Origin: an uncultured Treponema sp. | Lineage (GTDB): Bacteria; Spirochaetota; Spirochaetia; Treponematales; Treponemataceae | NCBI GenBank assembly: GCA_937901865.1 | Contig: CALDID010000045.1 | Coordinates: 1-6,069 of the forward strand | Reading direction: 5' to 3' | Length of the DNA: 6,069 nt | Shown: positions 1-4,659 of the stretch, piece by piece | Layout: every line of letters begins with the position of its first letter | Numbering within the stretch: the first letter of the stretch is position 1 | Made by a program: the position numbers and the translations under genes | Notes under the pieces: generated by a model | The model's input: only the letters and a program-made list of their open reading frames with translations | What the model was told of the DNA's origin: nothing | The model's database searches: none

Positions 1-2
1 GT

Positions 3-278
3 GTTACAAAAATCGGCGATTTTGCGTTCACTAATTGCTCAAAGCTTTTGTCCTTAGAGATTCCCGACAGCGTTATAGAAATCGGCGAGGATGCGTTCTA
101 TGGGTGCACATCGCTTGGTTCTGTGGAAATTCTTGGTAGCGTTAAAAAAATCGGAGAAGAGGCGTTCTTTGGTTGTAAAACACTAGCGTCCGTGAAGATA
201 CCGAACAGCGTTAAAAAAATCTGCAATGATGCGTTCGTAGCTTGCACCTCGCTTTCGTCTGTGGAGTTTGGCGGGACG
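3..278 (+). repeat. Four 69-bp tandem coding repeats (LRR_5 units)
   Basis: Units lie at 3-71, 72-140, 141-209 and 210-278. Each encodes one 23-residue LRR_5 repeat. The most conserved parts are the codons for I-G-x-x-A-F (such as 'aatcggcgaggatgcgttc') and the 'agcgtta' junction between units. The array probably continues upstream of the window. Such arrays can change copy number by recombination. Confidence 0.85.
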
Positions 279-374
279 GTGGCGCAGTGGAAAGCTGTGG
301 AAAAAGGCAACAACTGGAACGGTGGCGTTCCTGCAAAGTGCGTGAAATGTGCTGACGGCGAAGCCGAGCTGTAG
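3..374 (+). CDS. BspA-like leucine-rich repeat surface protein, C-terminal fragment (5' end outside window)
   Basis: The frame is open from the window edge to a TAG at 372-374, giving the last 123 residues of a longer protein. Four consecutive 23-residue repeats are visible, each of the form V-x-x-I-G-x-x-A-F-x-x-C-x-x-L-x-S-V-x-I-P-x-S, which is the BspA/LRR_5 type found in surface proteins of treponemes, Bacteroidetes and trichomonads. They are followed by a 31-residue cap with 'GGTVAQWKAVEKGNNW' and 'KCADGEAEL'; this cap is common at the end of Treponema BspA-like proteins (from memory). Family members are usually secreted or surface adhesins that bind host or bacterial partners; the signal peptide would lie upstream and cannot be seen. 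A TTG at 48-50 could be called as a start, but the repeat register runs unbroken upstream of it, so it is internal. Family call is firm; the ligand is unknown. Confidence 0.9.
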   Translation, partial: VTKIGDFAFTNCSKLLSLEIPDSVIEIGEDAFYGCTSLGSVEILGSVKKIGEEAFFGCKTLASVKIPNSVKKICNDAFVACTSLSSVEFGGTVAQWKAVEKGNNWNGGVPAKCVKCADGEAEL

Positions 375-375
375 A

Positions 376-400
376 GATGCTGAAACGAGTTCAGCATGAC
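376..400 (+). repeat. Short palindromic repeat-type element, possibly a transcript-end hairpin
   Basis: A perfect 8-bp inverted repeat, ATGCTGAA (377-384) and TTCAGCAT (390-397), with a 5-nt loop (acgag), begins 2 nt after the stop of the BspA-like gene. No T-run follows (gacaaaagg), so it is not a classical intrinsic terminator, though it could protect the 3' end of the mRNA. The pattern GATGCTGAAAC-x-AGTTCAGCATGAC is, from memory, a widely dispersed intergenic palindrome in several bacterial groups; read on the minus strand it gives the spurious peptide 'MLNSFQHL' often seen in over-predicted ORFs. Only one copy lies in this window, so dispersal cannot be shown here. Confidence 0.65.
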
Positions 401-414
401 AAAAGGGGAGAAAG

Positions 415-570
415 ATGGAAGAGGCGAAGCAGATACTTTATATGCAGGTGCGGCATTATGCTCTGTTGGTGTCGCAGATTATGCTCTGCCAGTGGTGCAG
501 ATTAGTATCTGTCAATGTGGCAGATACTAATCCCCAAGTACCGCATGACTATAATCATGCACTTTTGTGA
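415..570 (+). CDS. Possible 51-residue small protein (doubtful)
   Basis: An ATG at 415 follows a good ribosome-binding site (AGGGGAG at 404-410, 4-nt spacer) and is open for 51 codons to a TGA at 568-570. The product begins MEEAKQILYMQVRHYALLVS and ends with 'VPHDYNHALL'; the middle is moderately hydrophobic with two cysteines. I recognise no family. Against it, most of the frame lies over a degenerate repeat array whose 23-bp period is not a multiple of three, and its end overlaps the likely promoter and ribosome-binding site of the next gene. It may be a leader peptide, a recently derived ORF, or non-coding. Confidence 0.22.
   Translation: MEEAKQILYMQVRHYALLVSQIMLCQWCRLVSVNVADTNPQVPHDYNHALL
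452..543 (+). repeat. Degenerate 23-bp tandem repeats
   Basis: Four units of 23 bp can be laid end to end: 452-474, 475-497, 498-520 and 521-543. Units 2 and 3 match at 16 of 23 positions and units 1 and 2 at 15 of 23; unit 4 is weaker (11 of 23 to unit 3). The shared core is 'cagattatgctctg' or 'cagattagtatctg'. A related 'gcagatact' also occurs at 429-437. No unique spacers separate the units, so this is not a CRISPR array. Confidence 0.45.
500..532 (+). promoter_or_regulatory. Strong inverted repeat (12-bp perfect stem) upstream of the DUF1566-like gene
   Basis: GATTAGTATCTG (500-511) is perfectly complementary to CAGATACTAATC (521-532). Pairing can continue inward through T-G, C-G and A-T to a 3-nt loop (atg at 515-517), giving a 15-bp hairpin. 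No T-run follows on the + strand. It sits at about the -35 position of the TATAAT box at 550-555, so it could be an operator for a dimeric regulator or a structured RNA. Function is inferred from position only. Confidence 0.5.
550..555 (+). promoter_or_regulatory. Candidate -10 box (TATAAT) for the DUF1566-like gene
   Basis: A perfect TATAAT lies 26 nt before the ATG at 582, with the ribosome-binding site AAAGGAGAT (570-578) between. No convincing TTGACA is present 16-18 nt upstream; that place holds the right arm of the inverted repeat, which suggests an activator- or repressor-controlled promoter. The box also lies in the loop of a small 6-bp palindrome, GCATGA (543-548) and TCATGC (555-560). 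Confidence 0.4.
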
Positions 571-581
571 AAGGAGATATT

Positions 582-1067
582 ATGAAGAAGATATTTTTGC
601 TATTTTTTGCACTTAACGCAATGGCGTGTATGGCAGAAGAGTTTTGTCCGAAGTACAAGATTGGCGACACAGGAGAAGGTGGCGGATATGTGTTTTTTGT
701 GTCAGAAGAGCCGTTTGCTGTGTTTGACGGCAAGGACGGAGTTGAAAAGTGCCATTATCTTGAAGTGTCAAAAGAAGAACTTGGCGTTATGCGCCTTTGT
801 ACATGCGACAAAAACCCGTATTGCAAGCCATTTACAAACATGGGGTTGGGATACGGAAAGAGCAATACATACAAGATTATAAGTGCAAATCATTCAGGCG
901 GAGCGCTGTCAACAAAGAATAGTGCGGCGTATGCGTGTTATGAATACAAAACTTCGACAACAAATAGTGGGGATTGGTTTTTGCCGAGTTTTGAGGAACT
1001 AAGACTTATGTATTCTAACTTGTCTAGCACAATAAAAAAGAATATGACAGGCGATTCATGGCACTGA
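582..1067 (+). CDS. Secreted DUF1566/Lcl_C-like (C-type-lectin-like) protein, truncated by in-frame TGA
   Basis: The ATG at 582 has a strong ribosome-binding site (AAAGGAGAT) and opens a signal peptide, MKKIFLLFFALNAMAC; cleavage may fall after CMA (before EEF). A loose lipobox ending at Cys16 is also possible given relaxed spirochaete lipoboxes. A GTG at 567 in frame is less likely because it lies before the ribosome-binding site. The mature part has 'IGDTGEGGGYVFFVSEE' (residues 27-43), 'YGKSNTYKII' (91-100) and 'SGDWFLPSFEELRLMY' (129-144), the hallmarks of DUF1566-type domains. The frame stops at residue 161 just after 'GDSWH', where relatives read Y-W-S-S-S. TGA stands where the conserved Trp belongs, and the remaining 39 codons of the domain follow in the same frame (see 1068-1187). 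As it stands the product lacks the last part of its fold and is probably inactive, unless the stop is read through or is a sequencing or population variant. Confidence 0.75.
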   Translation: MKKIFLLFFALNAMACMAEEFCPKYKIGDTGEGGGYVFFVSEEPFAVFDGKDGVEKCHYLEVSKEELGVMRLCTCDKNPYCKPFTNMGLGYGKSNTYKIISANHSGGALSTKNSAAYACYEYKTSTTNSGDWFLPSFEELRLMYSNLSSTIKKNMTGDSWH

Positions 1068-1187
1068 TCGTCGTCTCGCTATCTTGCCTACAATAGCCAT
1101 TTCTGGTGCGTTAAGTTCAGCGACGGCTCTGGCGACTACAGCGGCAGACTCCTTAAATATTGTGTTCGTGCAGTGCGGGCTTTTTAG
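1068..1187 (+). pseudogene. In-frame C-terminal remnant of the DUF1566-like protein; candidate DGR variable region
   Basis: Directly after the TGA, the same frame reads 39 codons, from 'SSSRYLAYNSHFWCVKF' through 'SDGSGDYSGRLLKYC' to VRAVRAF, and ends at TAG 1185-1187. This is the expected end of a DUF1566-like domain, whose relatives commonly end in 'WSSS...AW-x-V-x-FS-x-G...VRAVRAF'. Of the 29 codons from 1077 to 1163, 25 end in C or T. Their first two bases vary freely (CGC, TAT, CTT, CAT, TTC, TGC, TCT, GGC, CTC and others) at places where relatives carry runs of Asn (AAC/AAT). The flanking SSS and VRAVRAF codons look conserved. This is the pattern left by adenine-directed mutagenesis from an AAY-rich template. 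No template repeat or reverse transcriptase is in the window, so the DGR link is inference. Confidence 0.6.
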
Positions 1188-1256
1188 TAATGGGGAAACC
1201 TCTTTTAGTAGAGAAAATAATATTTTGAGATACCGTCTGTGACGGGGGAGATGTAT

Positions 1257-1784
1257 ATGATACGAATTGCGATTAGTGGAAAATCGGGGTGCGGCAATAC
1301 AACGGTCAGCACATTGCTTGCGAAAAAGCTTGGGGTGAACTTAATCAATTTCACGTTCCGCCAGCTCGCCGCAGAAAAAGGTATGACCCTTGCAGAAGTT
1401 TTGGAGGCTGCAAAGACGGACGACAGCTTTGACAAGGCGGTTGATACGCGGCAGGTGGAATTGGCTATGCAAAGTTCGTGTGTGTTGGGCAGTCGTTTGG
1501 CGATTTGGATGCTCAAAGAGGCAGATTTGAAGGTCTATCTGTTGGCGAGCGATGAGGTGCGCGCTCGTCGTATCCAGAACCGCGAGGGTGGCGACCTTGC
1601 CGAGATTGCTGCGTTCACTGCCTCTCGCGACAAGAACGATACCGAGCGATATAAAAAGCTCTACGGTATCGACAACACGGATTATGCGTTTGCCGACCTT
1701 GTTATTGACACGGCGAAATATGCCCCCGACGAAATTGTCGCGCAGATTTTGGCGGAAGTGAGCAAGCGCGGCTTGACGGCATAG
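1257..1784 (+). CDS. cmk: Cytidylate kinase-family protein, archaeal (type 2) class
   Basis: This 175-residue protein matches the layout of type-2 (archaeal-like) CMP/dCMP kinases, which transfer phosphate from ATP to CMP or dCMP in the cytoplasm. The P-loop is 'SGKSGCGNTT' (residues 7-16). Next come 'FRQLAAEKGMTLAEVLE' (34-50), 'VDTRQVELA' (62-70), 'GSRLAIWML' (78-86), the strand 'ADLKVYLLA' (89-97), an Arg-rich lid ('EVRARRIQNREGG', 100-112) and 'RYKKLYGID' (131-139). The usual P-loop Lys is replaced by Asn14; archaeal members have Thr there (GSGTTT), so the change fits the family and does not by itself mean loss of activity. The ATG at 1257 is chosen because GGGGGAG at 1244-1250 lies 6 nt upstream; GTG 1239 and ATG 1251 lie before or against that site. 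Substrate specificity is not proven; a regular cmk may exist elsewhere in the genome. Confidence 0.82.
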   Translation: MIRIAISGKSGCGNTTVSTLLAKKLGVNLINFTFRQLAAEKGMTLAEVLEAAKTDDSFDKAVDTRQVELAMQSSCVLGSRLAIWMLKEADLKVYLLASDEVRARRIQNREGGDLAEIAAFTASRDKNDTERYKKLYGIDNTDYAFADLVIDTAKYAPDEIVAQILAEVSKRGLTA

Positions 1785-1798
1785 CGCGAGGCATTTAT

Positions 1799-1841
1799 GT
1801 AAACAGATATGATGTCCCTGTTTGCTTTCCGTCGCGGAAGG
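1799..1841 (+). promoter_or_regulatory. Two abutting stem-loops between the kinase and SPFH genes
   Basis: GTAAACAG (1799-1806) pairs with CTGTTTGC (1818-1825; one G-T pair) around an 11-nt loop. CTTTCCG (1825-1831) pairs with CGGAAGG (1835-1841; one G-T pair) around a 3-nt loop. They share one base at 1825, so they could form alternatively. They lie 15-94 nt after the kinase stop and before the SPFH ribosome-binding site. No clean T-run follows, so a weak terminator or an mRNA leader structure are both possible. Confidence 0.35.
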
Positions 1842-1893
1842 TGAACGGGGGCGGAAAAATGAAGAAACCGCGTGCAGCGAAGGAGAAAAGAAA

Positions 1894-2946
1894 ATGGGAT
1901 TCAAGAAGTTCAACCCGAACGAATACGTTATCGTCATCAAAAAAGGGCAGACCGTCAAAGAAGGCTCTGGACTGTCGCTGTGGTTCAACGAACTGTCCAC
2001 CAGCATTATGGTTGTACCGCAAACCGCATTCGACGGCGACTTTTTCTTTGACGAATTAGTTACCAGCGATTACCAAGCGGTCAGCGTGCAGGGAAACACG
2101 ACGTATATGATAACCGACTACGCCAAAGCCGCACAAATGCTTGATTTTTCGTACAGCCCTAACGAAAAGAACAAGCAGGAACAGACACTCAAAGTCCTCG
2201 AAAACCGCATTAACAACATCATAAAAGCGATTGTTATCCGCGAGGTGAGCCGCAAAGACATTCGCAGCATAATCCGCCTTGCCGACGAAATGGCGGGCGA
2301 AGTACAGCAGAGCTTGCAATCAGATGAAGCCGTGGCGAAACTCGGCGTGAGCATTATCGCCGTGAATATCCTCGGAATCGCGCCGAAAAGCGAAACGCGC
2401 AAAGCCCTTGAAGCCGCCGCCCGCGAACAAATCCTCAAAGAACAGGACGACGCAATTTATAAAAGACGAAATGCCGCGATTGAACAGGAGCGCGTCATTC
2501 GAGAAAACGAAATCAGCACCGAAATCGCCGTCGCCGAAAAGGAAAAAGAGAAAGAAGAAAAAGAACAACAGTTGCGCGAGTATGTACAGAAGTGCGAACT
2601 GGAACGCAAGATGAAAGAAATGCGCGCCGAACTTGAAATGAGCGAAACATCGATACAAAGCAAAATCGAAATCGAAAAGAAAAACAAAGAACTCAGCGAA
2701 CTCTCTGCGGCGAGCGAGAGAATCAAAGCAGATGCAAAAGCCTACGCGACCGAGAAGATGGTGGCGGCGTATAACGGCTTGAACGAAAAACTCATCGAAG
2801 CGTGTGCACTCGCAGACACAGACCCGAGCAGCTTAATGGCGCGGGCATTTATGAAAATCGGCGAGAACGCGGGCAAAATCGGCACGCTCAACTTTACTCC
2901 CGATATGCTCGACACCATCGCGGCGGGATTAAAACGCAATGACTGA
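1894..2946 (+). CDS. Soluble SPFH/band 7-domain protein with long coiled coil
   Basis: The 350-residue product has an SPFH (stomatin/prohibitin/flotillin) domain at about residues 8-175, starting 'NEYVIVIKKGQTVKEG' and including the helical part 'VLENRINNIIKAIVIREV' (101-118) and 'LGVSIIAVNILGIAP' (150-164). A highly charged coiled-coil stretch follows (about 175-290, rich in E/K, with 'EKEKEKEEKEQQ'). The tail has 'LMARAFMKIGENAGKIGTLNFTPDML' features at about 314-339. There is no signal peptide or transmembrane helix, unlike stomatins or HflK/C, so it is probably cytoplasmic or peripherally membrane-bound and forms oligomeric scaffolds, as SPFH proteins do. The ATG at 1894 is chosen for AAGGAG at 1880-1885 (8-nt spacer); the frame is open upstream to a TTG at 1822 but that part looks like leader. 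It overlaps the next gene by 8 nt, implying coupled translation and a joint role. Confidence 0.85.
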   Translation: MGFKKFNPNEYVIVIKKGQTVKEGSGLSLWFNELSTSIMVVPQTAFDGDFFFDELVTSDYQAVSVQGNTTYMITDYAKAAQMLDFSYSPNEKNKQEQTLKVLENRINNIIKAIVIREVSRKDIRSIIRLADEMAGEVQQSLQSDEAVAKLGVSIIAVNILGIAPKSETRKALEAAAREQILKEQDDAIYKRRNAAIEQERVIRENEISTEIAVAEKEKEKEEKEQQLREYVQKCELERKMKEMRAELEMSETSIQSKIEIEKKNKELSELSAASERIKADAKAYATEKMVAAYNGLNEKLIEACALADTDPSSLMARAFMKIGENAGKIGTLNFTPDMLDTIAAGLKRND

Positions 2947-3871
2947 CCGCGGTATGCACAAAGTCGTGCTGATAAAGCGGCGCACGCGATACGAAGAACT
3001 CAAAAAACGATACAACACCGTGGAACAGGCGCGCTTTTACATCGAACACCTCGGCGCAGATTTCTCCGATTACGAAGCGGAGCACGCGGCATATCAAAAC
3101 GCCCTTGAAACCGTGCGCGCCGCCGTCCGACCGCTTGCGCGCGTGCAGGAAATCGAGCGGGAATATGTGCCGAATATGATTTTTGGCGAAAATGACATCG
3201 TGATTGCGCTCGGACAGGACGGTTTAGTGGCGAACGCGATGAAGTATCTGACCACGCAGGCGCTCATCGGCGTAAATCCCGACCCCGCGAGATTCGACGG
3301 AGTGCTGTTGCCGTTTGAAACGCACGACGTGGCTCTTGCGGTGCAAAACGTTATCTCAGGCACGTTCTCGGCAAAAGAAATCGCAATGGGAAAAGCGCAA
3401 AGCACCGACGGACAAGTGCTCTACGCGGTCAACGATTTTTTCGCAGGCGTGAAAAACCACACGAGCGCGCGCTATTCGCTCCATTATCGCGGCGAAATCG
3501 AAGCGCAGTCATCGTCGGGCGTTATCGTATCCACGCCGTTCGGTATGACGGGCTGGCACAAAAGCGTGATGGCGCAGTTCTCGGCAATGGCGCGGGCGTT
3601 CGGTTTAGGCGAAGTGAGGGAGAAAAAAGCGGACTGGGGCGAAAAGAAACTGACCTTTCAGGTGCGCGAACCATACCCGAGCCGCTACACCAAAGCGACG
3701 CTCGTCTATGGCGAAGTAGGCTCGGGCGAAACCTTGCGCTTGACCTCCTCGATGAGCGAGAACGGCGTTTTATTCTCCGACGGCATCGAGCAAGACGCAA
3801 TCGAGTTCAACGCAGGCCAAACCATCACAATCACCCCCGCCGACCGCACAGGAATCCTTGTTACGCGGTAA
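2939..3871 (+). CDS. NAD kinase-fold protein, SPFH-associated subfamily
   Basis: The 310-residue product carries the NAD/diacylglycerol-kinase fold signature in degenerate form: 'NDIVIALGQDGLVANA' (85-100; GQDG for the usual GGDG, catalytic-type Asp94 kept), 'ALIGVNPDP' (108-116; like the GxN step), 'YAVNDFFAG' (162-170; the NE/ND motif) and 'SSGVIVSTPFGMTGW' (192-206; cf. canonical 'DGLIVSTPTGSTAY'). The N-terminal 75 residues ('RRTRYEELKKRYNTVEQARF', 'YIEHLGADFSDYEAEHAAY') are a helical extension that canonical NAD kinases lack, and I recall it from proteins labelled 'NAD kinase' or 'sugar kinase' in other bacteria. It may phosphorylate NAD(H) or a related nucleotide, or only bind it. The ATG at 2939 overlaps the SPFH stop (2944-2946), so translation is coupled; GGGA at 2925-2928 gives a weak site. 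ATG 2954 is an alternative start. Confidence 0.75.
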   Translation: MTDRGMHKVVLIKRRTRYEELKKRYNTVEQARFYIEHLGADFSDYEAEHAAYQNALETVRAAVRPLARVQEIEREYVPNMIFGENDIVIALGQDGLVANAMKYLTTQALIGVNPDPARFDGVLLPFETHDVALAVQNVISGTFSAKEIAMGKAQSTDGQVLYAVNDFFAGVKNHTSARYSLHYRGEIEAQSSSGVIVSTPFGMTGWHKSVMAQFSAMARAFGLGEVREKKADWGEKKLTFQVREPYPSRYTKATLVYGEVGSGETLRLTSSMSENGVLFSDGIEQDAIEFNAGQTITITPADRTGILVTR

Positions 3872-3877
3872 ACAAAC

Positions 3878-3910
3878 GGCACGGAAAAGCGATATTTTTA
3901 TTTTCGTGCC
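3878..3910 (+). terminator. Stem-loop closing the SPFH/NAD-kinase-like unit
   Basis: GGCACG (3878-3883) pairs with CGTGCC (3905-3910), and AAAA (3885-3888) with TTTT (3901-3904), leaving one bulged G and a 12-nt loop. It begins 7 nt after the stop at 3871. The 3' flank (acttgcaaca) is not T-rich, so on the + strand it is an imperfect intrinsic terminator; the minus-strand flank (gtttgttta) is richer in T. Its position before an independent gene cluster supports a transcript end. Confidence 0.5.
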
Positions 3911-3912
3911 AC

Positions 3913-3953
3913 TTGCAACACCTTCGACAATCATACATACTATATAGAAGAAA
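3913..3953 (+). promoter_or_regulatory. Weak candidate promoter for the DUF3791/DUF3990 cluster
   Basis: A TTGCAA (3913-3918) and AT-rich sequence 'catactatata' (3936-3946) lie just before the cluster. With 17-nt spacing the -10 would be CATACT, a 4/6 match; the TATATA at 3941-3946 is closer in sequence but too far from the -35. The 11-mer TATAGAAGAAA (3943-3953) recurs at 4922-4932 before the YwqG gene. Together with the terminator-like hairpin upstream this suggests a transcription start here. Confidence 0.3.
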
Positions 3954-3966
3954 TCGGAGGTGCGCT

Positions 3967-4182
3967 ATGACCCAAAACATATTTGAATTCGTCGTGTATA
4001 TGCTTCACGCGTGCGCGGACAAATGGTCTCAAATGCCTGCACAGGTGTATAAAACGCTTACACACTCTGGCTGTATTAGTCAGCTCCTCGTTCCCTATTA
4101 CGATATTTTGCACACGCAAGGAACGGCGTTCGTCGTCAGCGATATAGAAGAATTCCTTTCCTCGCGGGGAGTGAGCGTATGA
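3967..4182 (+). CDS. DUF3791 family small protein
   Basis: The ATG at 3967 follows GGAGGTG (3956-3962, 4-nt spacer) and gives 71 residues. The pattern 'FEFVVYMLHACADKW' (6-20), 'VYKTLTHSGCI' (27-37) and 'VPYYDILHTQGTAFVVSDI' (42-60), ending in 'EEFLSSRGVSV', matches DUF3791, a family usually found just upstream of DUF3990. A longer frame from 3913 exists but lies over the promoter region and has no ribosome-binding site. The stop TGA overlaps the next ATG (ATGA, 4179-4182), so translation is coupled. No biochemical role is established to my knowledge; as the first, small partner of a predicted ADP-ribosyltransferase-like protein, an antitoxin or specificity role is plausible but inferred. Confidence 0.85.
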   Translation: MTQNIFEFVVYMLHACADKWSQMPAQVYKTLTHSGCISQLLVPYYDILHTQGTAFVVSDIEEFLSSRGVSV

Positions 4183-4658
4183 AAGTATATCACGGCTCAA
4201 CCGAATTGATAAAAAATCCCGATGTCATTCATTCCTATCGTCCGCTCGATTTCGGCAAAGGCTTTTATGTTACGACAAACAAGGAGCAAGCAGAAATCTG
4301 GGCAAAACGAAAAAGCGTGATTACGGGCGCAAAAAAGGCAGTCGTCAACATATATGAAATGTGCGAAGACTTCGGCGCGCTTGTGTGCAAAAATTTCGGC
4401 GAAAATGTGTCTGAATGGATTGATTTTGTCTGTGCGTGCAGGGACGGCGGCACTGATTACGAAAAATTTGATGTCATAATCGGCAAAGTTGCGAATGACA
4501 AAGTGTTTCGCGTGGTTGATATGTATCGTAGCGGAATCTGGGACAAAGAGCGGGCAATAAAAGAAATCCGCGCTTACCCGAATTACGACCAAATCGCATT
4601 CATATCACAAAAAGCTATAGAGCAATTATTATCGTTCAGCGCGTGTGAAGAGGTGTAA
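4179..4658 (+). CDS. DUF3990 family protein, putative ADP-ribosyltransferase fold
   Basis: The 159-residue product starts 'MKVYHGSTELIKNPDVI' and continues 'RPLDFGKGFYVTTNKEQAEIWA' in part (21-42), then 'FDVIIGKVANDKVFRVVDMY' (97-116) and ends with 'YDQIAFISQKAIEQLLSF' (136-153). These are the DUF3990 hallmarks. The YHG start and the 'GFYVTT' step resemble the His and Tyr of H-Y-E-type ADP-ribosyltransferases, so His5, Tyr30 and perhaps Gln138 are candidates for the active site; this assignment is inference. Such enzymes use NAD to modify proteins or nucleic acids. There is no signal peptide, so it acts in the cytoplasm. The gene is coupled to DUF3791 upstream (4-nt overlap) and is followed after 1 nt by a third small gene, an arrangement typical of toxin-antitoxin or effector-immunity modules. 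Confidence 0.82.
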   Translation: MKVYHGSTELIKNPDVIHSYRPLDFGKGFYVTTNKEQAEIWAKRKSVITGAKKAVVNIYEMCEDFGALVCKNFGENVSEWIDFVCACRDGGTDYEKFDVIIGKVANDKVFRVVDMYRSGIWDKERAIKEIRAYPNYDQIAFISQKAIEQLLSFSACEEV

Positions 4659-4659
4659 A

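Noticed and set aside
98..397. Minus-strand ORF starting MLNSFQHL
   Set aside because: It starts inside the intergenic palindrome and runs antisense through the BspA-like repeats, a common annotation artefact.
452..543. CRISPR array
   Set aside because: The 23-bp units are contiguous, degenerate and without unique spacers, and no cas gene is present.
607..882. A 91-codon plus-strand frame inside the DUF1566-like gene
   Set aside because: It is a shifted frame within a gene whose own frame carries the signal peptide and all the family motifs; its product resembles nothing.
1065..1067. TGA decoded as Trp (alternative code) or selenocysteine
   Set aside because: TGA ends other genes here at sensible places (2944-2946, 4180-4182, 6053-6055), with coupled downstream starts in two cases, and the family has Trp, not Cys or Sec, at this position. 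A nonsense mutation is simpler, though a recoded variant is not formally excluded.
1341..2006. A 221-codon minus-strand open frame across the kinase gene
   Set aside because: It is antisense to a well-supported kinase gene and runs into the SPFH leader and start; its translation shows no recognisable domain and it arises from the codon bias of the plus-strand genes.
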